The position numbers were made by a program, and so were the translations under genes. Of a stretch of 64,000 nt of DNA, positions 58,600 through 64,000 are shown in pieces (position 1 is the stretch's first letter; every line of letters begins with the position of its first letter). The stretch spans positions 5,594-69,593 of the forward strand of contig DAIPWT010000019.1 in the NCBI GenBank assembly GCA_036783645.1, read 5' to 3'. The stretch is from UBA4732 sp002404095 (GTDB lineage: Bacteria > Planctomycetota > Planctomycetia > Gemmatales > Gemmataceae). The notes below the pieces were generated by a model. That model was not told the origin of the DNA and ran no database searches. It worked only from the letters and a program-made list of their open reading frames with translations.

Positions 58600-60042
58600 T
58601 CACACAAGAATCTTATCAATGACCTCGCCATGCACGTCGGTCAGCCGTCGTTGGATGCCGTTGTGGTAAAAGGTCAGCTTCTTGTGATCGAGGCCGAGCA
58701 GATGCAGGACGGTGGCGTGAAAATCGTAGATGCTCGTCGCGTCCTCGGCCGGTAGGTAGCCGACTTCGTCGGAGGCGCCGTAACGAAAACCCTTCTTCAG
58801 CCCCGCGCCGGCCATCCAACAGGTGAAGACGAGCGGGTGATGGTCGCGGCCCTTCGCGCCGACGCCCTGGGTGAACGGCGTCCGGCCGAACTCCGTCGTC
58901 CACAATACAAGGGTGTCGTCCAACAGGCCGCGCGCTTTCAGGTCTTTAAGCAATCCGGCAACGGGCCTATCCAGGATCGCGGCCTGTTTCGTATGGTTGT
59001 CCACGATGTCTTCGTGGGCGTCCCAGTTGATGCGCGGCGAGCCGAACGCGCCGCCGTGGATCAACTGCACGAAACGGACGCCGCGTTCCAGCAGTCGCCG
59101 TGCCAGCAGGCAATTGCGGCCGAAGCCTTCCGTGACGGGCGCGTCCAGGCCGTAGAGTTTTTTCGTCGCTTCCGTTTCCTTTGCCAGATTTAACGACTCC
59201 GGAATGCTCATTTGCATTCGCGCGGCCAATTCGTAGGAGCGCACGCGCGCCGATAGGGCGCTGTCGCCGGGGTTGGCGTCCAGGAAATCCTTGTTCATGC
59301 GCGTGAGCAGATCGGCGCCCGCTTTGCGACCGGCAGCGGGCGCGTCTTTGGCGGGAAAGAGGTCCGGAATGGGGTCGCCGGTGGTGCGGAAGGCGACGCC
59401 CTGATCCTCGGCGGGCAGAAAGCCGGCGGTCCAGTTGATGGAGCCGCCGGCCGGCAGGCCGCGCGGGTCGGGCAGCACCACGAAGGCCGGCAAATCCTGA
59501 TTCTCCGTGCCGAGTCCGTAGGAGACCCACGCCCCCATGCACGGGAAGCCGTTCATGGTGAAGCCGGTGTTCATCTGGAACGCGGCCGGCGTGTGGTTGG
59601 AGCTTTTAGCGACCATCGCCTGAAGGAACGTCAGGTCGTCCACGCATTCGGCGATATTCGGCAGCAGATCGCTGACCCACTGGCCGCATTGGCCGTGCTG
59701 CGCAAACGCGAACGGGCTTTTCAGCAGCCGGCCGGGTTGGCCGAAAAAGGTGTCGATCTTGCCCTTACCGGATAGTTCTTGGCCGTTGAACTTAGCGAGA
59801 TCGGGTTTGTAGTCGAAGGTATCGACGTGGCTGACGCCGCCGGGGCAGAAAATCTGCACGATGCGCTTGGCTTTTGGTGCAAAGTGCGGGGCATGGGCGG
59901 CGCTTTCGCCGGCGCGGACGGCGTCCTGATGCAGCAACCACGCCAGGGCGACGCCGCCGAGACCGGCGGCGCTGTGGCCGAAGAAATCGCGGCGAGAAAC
60001 GACGGGAATATCCTGGTTTTGTCGTTTCACGCCGGGCGTCAT
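58600..60042 (-). CDS. DUF1501 domain protein
   Basis: A 480-residue planctomycete DUF1501 protein of the alkaline-phosphatase-like superfamily. The N-terminal SRRDFFGHSAAGLGGVALAWLL is a Tat-type signal (SRRDFF). Then AKRIVQIFCPGGVSHVDTFDYKPDL, SSNHTPAAFQMNTG, GRNCLLARRLLERGVRFVQLIHGG, DTLVLWTTEFGRTPF and GRDHHPLVFTCWMAGAG. Exported as a folded protein. Normally encoded next to a DUF1549/DUF1553 protein; here a membrane protein and a toxin-antitoxin pair lie between. The start overlaps the upstream stop (ATGA). Confidence 0.95.
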   Translation of the reverse strand: MTPGVKRQNQDIPVVSRRDFFGHSAAGLGGVALAWLLHQDAVRAGESAAHAPHFAPKAKRIVQIFCPGGVSHVDTFDYKPDLAKFNGQELSGKGKIDTFFGQPGRLLKSPFAFAQHGQCGQWVSDLLPNIAECVDDLTFLQAMVAKSSNHTPAAFQMNTGFTMNGFPCMGAWVSYGLGTENQDLPAFVVLPDPRGLPAGGSINWTAGFLPAEDQGVAFRTTGDPIPDLFPAKDAPAAGRKAGADLLTRMNKDFLDANPGDSALSARVRSYELAARMQMSIPESLNLAKETEATKKLYGLDAPVTEGFGRNCLLARRLLERGVRFVQLIHGGAFGSPRINWDAHEDIVDNHTKQAAILDRPVAGLLKDLKARGLLDDTLVLWTTEFGRTPFTQGVGAKGRDHHPLVFTCWMAGAGLKKGFRYGASDEVGYLPAEDATSIYDFHATVLHLLGLDHKKLTFYHNGIQRRLTDVHGEVIDKILV

Positions 60043-60455
60043 GACATCCCCGCTTCAGTCCGGCTAAGCGCCGGTTGGTTCACTTCTACAGATTCGCGTA
60101 GGCGGGCGCCTAAGCGCCGGCCAAGGTCAATTAAAACAAGGCCGAGGCCAGTTACGACGAGGCCCATGCCAACGACTTTGCCAAGGCTTTGCAGGAGCAT
60201 AACTACATGCAAGACGTACGAGGCGTTCTTAGTCATCGTTCCGTTGGTGACACTAACAAACCGCAGCACCTGCCACACCAACTGAGAAATAGGCGTCGCC
60301 ACTACAAGGACGGCGAAGCCCGTGAGAACTAGCCCCGTCCATCGAGACACTCGGCGGTTCCGGACGCAAACGATCAATCCCGTGAGATACAAAGCCAGCA
60401 ACATCGTTTCCTGCGCGCACTCCAGATAATAGTAGTACTGCGTCATCCATGTCAT
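60039..60455 (-). CDS. Small four-helix membrane protein
   Basis: A 138-residue protein with three to four hydrophobic segments: ETMLLALYLTGLIVCV, WTGLVLTGFAVLVVATPISQLVWQVL, ASYVLHVVMLLQSL and VVGMGLVVTGLGLVLIDLG. Not recognised. Its stop overlaps the DUF1501 start in ATGA, so translation is coupled. A GGAGAG stretch is upstream of the ATG. Confidence 0.65.
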   Translation of the reverse strand: MTWMTQYYYYLECAQETMLLALYLTGLIVCVRNRRVSRWTGLVLTGFAVLVVATPISQLVWQVLRFVSVTNGTMTKNASYVLHVVMLLQSLGKVVGMGLVVTGLGLVLIDLGRRLGARLRESVEVNQPALSRTEAGMS

Positions 60456-60509
60456 CGTTCACTCTCCTGTCCACTTCCTGTGCCACGACCAGTAGGACTT
60501 TCGCGCCGC

Positions 60510-60557
60510 TCACCGAGTATACAGGAATTCGGTGGCGTTGAGCAATACACGGCGTAC
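60510..60557 (-). pseudogene. Stump of a second DUF1553 gene (C-terminus only)
   Basis: Read on the minus strand, this short stretch ends VLLNATEFLYTR and a stop, almost the same as the end of the DUF1553 protein at 61162 (WVLLNASEFLYLR, stop). It sits between the small membrane protein and the MazF-like toxin. A tail-end copy of the DUF1553 gene therefore survives on the far side of the toxin-antitoxin pair. Confidence 0.75.
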
Positions 60558-60562
60558 TAGCG

Positions 60563-60916
60563 TCACGAATGGCGCCGTCCTAGCAGCTGATCCAGCGTTG
60601 TAAAGAGTTTATCGAGTACTTCATCACTCAGAATGCCCGCTCGCTCCTCAATCCGCCGGCGGTCCACGGCCCGGAGCTGAAAAACCAAGGCGACCGAGCG
60701 GGTCGAGAGACCGTTCTCCGAAGTGGAATCAATCGCAACCGTTCCGGGGAAGCGCAAAGCCGCAACCGATCCGGTAATGGGAATGGCGAGTACCACCGGC
60801 AAAGAGCTGGCAACAACTTCGTGCTGAACTATCACGGCGGGCCGGCGACCGGCCTGTTCACGGCCGTTCGTGGTCGGAAACCCAACCCAATGAATGGCCC
60901 CGCGCGTGAGGTTCAT
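60563..60916 (-). CDS. PemK/MazF-family toxin
   Basis: A 117-residue endoribonuclease-toxin-like protein: MNLTRGAIHWVGFPTTNGREQAGRRPAVIVQHEVVASSLPVVLAIPITGSV is the MazF fold (RG.I..V.FP, GRRPAVIVQ). Then FPGTVAIDSTSENGLSTRSVALVFQLRAVDRRRI and a C-terminal helix. In this family the Arg and Thr/Ser in these motifs form the RNA site. The start overlaps the antitoxin stop by 4 bases (ATGA), a typical toxin-antitoxin arrangement. Appears intact. Confidence 0.9.
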   Translation of the reverse strand: MNLTRGAIHWVGFPTTNGREQAGRRPAVIVQHEVVASSLPVVLAIPITGSVAALRFPGTVAIDSTSENGLSTRSVALVFQLRAVDRRRIEERAGILSDEVLDKLFTTLDQLLGRRHS

Positions 60917-61116
60917 CCTTCCTTCTCCCACTCGGCGATCAGGCCCCAGGCTTCGTCGCCCAGGTTCTCCCAGGCGTCGAAGTCCGCTTGCAGTTCATCC
61001 GGGATGGGCGGAAGCGTAATCTGGACCTCGGCGCCTTCCGGGAGAACGGCGCCACCGCGAGGAACCACGACGCCGTTGTGTACGACGCCCAGAATGACCA
61101 AAGGCTCGTTTGTCAT
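60913..61116 (-). CDS. MazE-like antitoxin
   Basis: A 67-residue protein: LVILGVVHNGVVVPRGGAVLPEGAEVQITLPP is a short beta strand-rich DNA-binding-like N-terminus, and DELQADFDAWENLGDEAWGLIAEWEKEG is an acidic C-terminal helix that would cover the toxin. ATG at 61116; a TTG two codons earlier is possible. Gene order antitoxin-toxin with overlap supports a functional pair. It begins 46 bases after the DUF1553 stop. Confidence 0.82.
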   Translation of the reverse strand: MTNEPLVILGVVHNGVVVPRGGAVLPEGAEVQITLPPIPDELQADFDAWENLGDEAWGLIAEWEKEG

Positions 61117-61161
61117 GAGCAAAATTTGTCCAATGAAAGGTTCAGAAAATCAAGCACGCCA

Positions 61162-63861
61162 TCATCGAAGATACAGGAACTCGCTGGCGTTCAGCAACAC
61201 CCAGCACAGCGTTTCCGGCCCATACTCCTTCGTCAGCGGTGCGGCGCGCTCCATCTCGTCCTTCGTCGCCGCCCGCCCGAACGCCAGTAAGTAGGCCCGC
61301 CGCACTTGCGCTTCCGGGTCGTCGCCCGCTTCCTTGCGCACACGCTCGCCGAAGCAGCGCGCCTGCCGCAGTACGGATGAATTGTTCATCAAGGCCAACG
61401 CCTGCAACGGCGTAGTGGTGATGGTCCGGCGCGGCGTCTTGGTGGACGGATCGGGACAGTCGAACGCTTCGAGCAGCGGACTCTTGGCCGATTCGACGTT
61501 GATGCGGTAAAGCGTGCGGCGGTTCTGTTCCGGGTCAGGCGAGTCGGTGAGCGTGTAAAAAGCGGAATTAAAGACCGTTATAGTGAACGGTCGGAAACTG
61601 GGGCCGCCGACCTGCGGGTTCAGCTGGCCGCTGACCGACAACATGGCGTCGCGCACCGCCTCGCCTTCCAGCCGACGCGGGGCGAAACGCCATAGGCAAC
61701 GATCATCCGCGTCCTGTTCCGCCGCCTTGGCGTTGTATGCCGACCCTTGCTGATATGTGGCGGAGGTCACAAGGAGCTTATGCAGTTTCTTGACGCTCCA
61801 CCCCTGAGCGATGAACTCCGACGCCAGCCAGTCGAGCAATTCGGGGTGCGTCGGCCGTTCGCCGTTGAAGCCGAAATCGTTTGGGCTGGCGACGATGCCG
61901 CGGCCGAAATGGTAATGCCAGATGCGGTTTACCATCACGCGCGCCGGCAGAGGGTTGTCGGGATTTGTCAGCCATTCCGCCAGCTTGAGGCGCCGCATTC
62001 CTTCCGGGGCGTCCGCGGACAAGCCGAAATCGGGCGCCGGCTGCTTGATCGTGGACAAACCGCCGGCGACGACCTGTTCGCCCGGTTTGTCTACGTCGCC
62101 GCGCCTCAAGAGGAAAGTCGGCGGCGGCACGGACGGGACGGCGCAATAGGCCAAAGGCGGCGATTGCAACAGTTTCAACGCATCGCGCTCTTTCGTCAAT
62201 TCCCGCGCGAGCCGGTCGTGTTCCTGCCGTTGTTCCGGCGTCAACGCCGCAACGATCTGCTCGGCCGTAACCTTGCCGAGTCCGGCCTTGTAGGAGGCGG
62301 CGACTTCACCCGCTGACAACGCCTTGTCATAAAGACGCGCCTCGGCGATTTCGCCGGCGAAGAAGCCGTTGCCGGCGCCGGTGTGGCGTAGGCCGAACAG
62401 GAGGTGAGAAGCGCCAGCCGTATAAGTTCGCAGGCCGGCGTCATCGCCCATTGGAACGTAGGGCGGCGCATAAGATTCGCCATTGCGGTAAACGGCGATG
62501 GTATTGTCGGCGCCGTACACGACGGCGACGTGGACCAGTTCGCCCGGCTTGGCGGTTTCGGACGGCCCTTCCAGGTCATGGGTGCGGCGGAAGTTTTCGC
62601 TTCCGGCCATCCAACGGCCCAGAACGCGCTCCCCATAGACGACTGCGTCAAACGCGACGACGCCCTTGCTCTCTAGGGAGATGACGCCGCCGCCGCGCTG
62701 GTCCAGATTGGCCGGCGCTACCCATGTTTCCAGCGTCTTTTCGCGGACGGATCGGGCCAGCGGCGCCGTCTCCATGAAGGCGGTCTTGCCGTTCAGCTTG
62801 AGCCGGCCATTCTCGACAACCGCGCCGCCCATTAGTGTGCCGTGCAAGCCGCCGATAACATCCTTCGCGTCTACCTCGAAGGTCCACCGTGCCATCGGCT
62901 TTGGCAGCCCCTCCGTGACGGCTGGGGTCGGGTGAGTGCGTCCCGCCTTGTCACGGCCGATCTGCTCCAGCACGGCGAGCCGGCCGTTGATTTCTCCTAT
63001 TTGCTTATTGATATGGGCAATATCCACATCGCGTTGGCGAGATTGATCGGGTGTGAGAATCGGCCGATTGCCGTAGCGGACGCCCTCAAAGACGGCCTTG
63101 AAACGGTAGTAGTCCTTTTGTTGAATCGGGTCGAACTTGTGGTCATGGCAGCGGGCGCAATTCACGGTCAGACCCATGAAGGTCTGGCCGACCGTACCGA
63201 TAATGTCCTCCAGCTCTTCCTCACGGATGCGCGCCTTGAGCGGCTTGCTGACCGAGTTGTTGCCCGCTTCGTCCCACGGCCCCGCGGTGAGAAAGGCCGT
63301 GGCGATGATGCCGTTCGGACCTACAGGTTCAATCACGTCGCCCGCAATCTGCTCCTTGACGAATTGTGGATACGGTTTATCCTCATTAAATGACTGGACG
63401 ACGTAATCGCGATAACGCCAGGCGTGGTCGCGGATGCGGTCGTATTCAAAGCCCTGGCTCTCGGAAAAGCGGGCCACGTCGAGCCAGTGGCGCGCCCAGC
63501 GCTCGCCGTAGTGCGGCGAAGCCAGCAAACGATCCACTACTTTTTCGTAGGCGTCCGACGAATCATCTTTGAGGAAGGCGCCAATCTCCTCCGGCGTCGG
63601 CGGTAGGCCGATTAGGTCAAACGTGACGCGCCGCAACAGCGCGGCCTTGTCGGCGGCCGGCGCCGGTTGGAGGCCGCGCGCCTCCAGCGCGGCGAGAACG
63701 AAGGCGTCGATGGGATTGCGCACCCAATCCTTACGTTTGACGGCGGGTAATTCGGGGCGCTGGAGTTTCCGCAGCGACCACCAATCCGCCTTCGCGTCCG
63801 GCTCGGCGGCGGCCGCGAAGGTCGGCGATAGAAGGATAACGATGAGTAATGCGTATTTCAT
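61162..63861 (-). CDS. DUF1549/DUF1553 (PSCyt2-PSD1) protein with LamG domain
   Basis: An 899-residue exported planctomycete protein. Signal MKYALLIVILLSPTFAAAA. DUF1549 region (PSCyt2): RNPIDAFVLAALEARGLQPAP, RRVTFDLIGLPPTPEEI, YGERWARHWLDVARFSESQGFEYD and VNCARCHDHKFDPI (a CxxCH heme-type motif). A LamG/concanavalin-like domain occupies ~320-530 (ARWTFEVDAKDVIGGLHGTLMGGAVVENGRLKLNGKTAFMETA). The DUF1553 region (PSD1) follows: PARVMVNRIWHYHFGRGIVASPNDFG, RRLEGEAVRDAMLSVSGQLN and TTTPLQALALMNNSSVLRQA. Probably binds or cleaves complex carbohydrates with a c-type heme. The gap 63862-64000 holds a half-copy of the family 5 repeat (~63938). Confidence 0.95.
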   Translation of the reverse strand: MKYALLIVILLSPTFAAAAEPDAKADWWSLRKLQRPELPAVKRKDWVRNPIDAFVLAALEARGLQPAPAADKAALLRRVTFDLIGLPPTPEEIGAFLKDDSSDAYEKVVDRLLASPHYGERWARHWLDVARFSESQGFEYDRIRDHAWRYRDYVVQSFNEDKPYPQFVKEQIAGDVIEPVGPNGIIATAFLTAGPWDEAGNNSVSKPLKARIREEELEDIIGTVGQTFMGLTVNCARCHDHKFDPIQQKDYYRFKAVFEGVRYGNRPILTPDQSRQRDVDIAHINKQIGEINGRLAVLEQIGRDKAGRTHPTPAVTEGLPKPMARWTFEVDAKDVIGGLHGTLMGGAVVENGRLKLNGKTAFMETAPLARSVREKTLETWVAPANLDQRGGGVISLESKGVVAFDAVVYGERVLGRWMAGSENFRRTHDLEGPSETAKPGELVHVAVVYGADNTIAVYRNGESYAPPYVPMGDDAGLRTYTAGASHLLFGLRHTGAGNGFFAGEIAEARLYDKALSAGEVAASYKAGLGKVTAEQIVAALTPEQRQEHDRLARELTKERDALKLLQSPPLAYCAVPSVPPPTFLLRRGDVDKPGEQVVAGGLSTIKQPAPDFGLSADAPEGMRRLKLAEWLTNPDNPLPARVMVNRIWHYHFGRGIVASPNDFGFNGERPTHPELLDWLASEFIAQGWSVKKLHKLLVTSATYQQGSAYNAKAAEQDADDRCLWRFAPRRLEGEAVRDAMLSVSGQLNPQVGGPSFRPFTITVFNSAFYTLTDSPDPEQNRRTLYRINVESAKSPLLEAFDCPDPSTKTPRRTITTTPLQALALMNNSSVLRQARCFGERVRKEAGDDPEAQVRRAYLLAFGRAATKDEMERAAPLTKEYGPETLCWVLLNASEFLYLR

Positions 63862-63937
63862 GGCGGCGGCGCCTTCGATACGTGGAGAGCGCTTCAGTAT
63901 AGCAGCATCCCGGCTTAGAGCCGCTAACTTTATGGGC

Positions 63938-63956
63938 GAACGGCCGGCGTAAGCCC
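63938..63956. repeat. Half-copy of hairpin repeat family 5
   Basis: CGAACGGCCGGCGTAAGCC matches the arm at 54556 onwards with one change. The opposite arm is absent before the window ends. Confidence 0.65.
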
Positions 63957-64000
63957 AATGCCCGTGAATTAGGTGATAACTACTGAATCAGCATAGGGTT

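Noticed and set aside
1..64000. A reverse transcriptase or template repeat for the candidate DGR
   Set aside because: No RT-like frame and no second copy of the CGGTCAGCG-containing segment was found in the window.

Overview
The window looks like a chromosome segment from a planctomycete (phylum Planctomycetota, probably Gemmatales or a close relative). Evidence: a planctomycete-type DUF1549/DUF1553 (PSCyt2/PSD1) protein with a DUF1501 partner, a DUF1559 prepilin-type protein paired with a small lipoprotein, large Ser/Thr kinases with extra domains, a sulfatase, a tricorn protease homolog, an oversized SecA, GT-C membrane glycosyltransferases, and an outer-membrane/lipid A gene set (lpxC, an ompH/skp-like gene, waaA/kdtA). 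The DNA is GC-rich and gene-dense. No tRNA, rRNA or CRISPR array was seen.

Layout. 0-2.4 kb is an eroded accessory stretch of small unknown genes, a frameshifted HNH nuclease with its partner, a ParB-like gene and repeat fragments. 2.4-6.1 kb holds a 1048-residue kinase/FGE-sulfatase protein, whose C-terminus looks like the variable region of a diversity-generating retroelement target, and an orphan Phd-type antitoxin. 6.3-14 kb is a co-directional cluster: a kinase with an extracellular FN3 plus L-type-lectin-like region, a DUF2442 protein, a secreted Ig-like protein, a HEAT-like protein, an STN-like membrane protein and a glycosyltransferase. 14-19 kb is waaA and secA. 19.4-24.7 kb holds a transglutaminase-like protein, a recombinase remnant, a TM0106-nuclease/IS66-transposase fusion interrupted by an amber stop, and a second, truncated HNH module. 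24.7-27.7 kb is the lipid A/OmpH block. 28-32 kb is MoxR, DUF58 and a sulfatase. 32.1-34.2 kb has a decayed IS4-like transposase and a probable MITE. 34-46 kb has secreted or membrane proteins, two more GT-C enzymes and the DUF1559/lipoprotein pair. 46.4-51 kb has pyrD with two unknown genes, a secretin-like protein and a GH5 enzyme. 51-56 kb has tricorn, queF and an aldo-keto reductase. 56-64 kb has a second Ig-like/STN-like pair, DUF1501, a MazEF-type module and DUF1549/DUF1553.

Two themes run through the window. (1) Two paralogous cassettes, at 9.2-12.1 kb and 56.1-58.5 kb, each have a secreted Ig-like protein followed on the same strand by a protein with an STN-like domain and a C-terminal membrane anchor. 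One is attached to a lectin-bearing receptor kinase and the other lies downstream of DUF1501. (2) At least sixteen long perfect or near-perfect hairpins from several sequence families sit in intergenic gaps. A few related elements run into coding sequence and encode protein tails or insertions.

Start codons were chosen by reading upstream ribosome-binding sequence, family N-termini and signal peptides. Family names are from recognition of the translated sequence, not from a database search.
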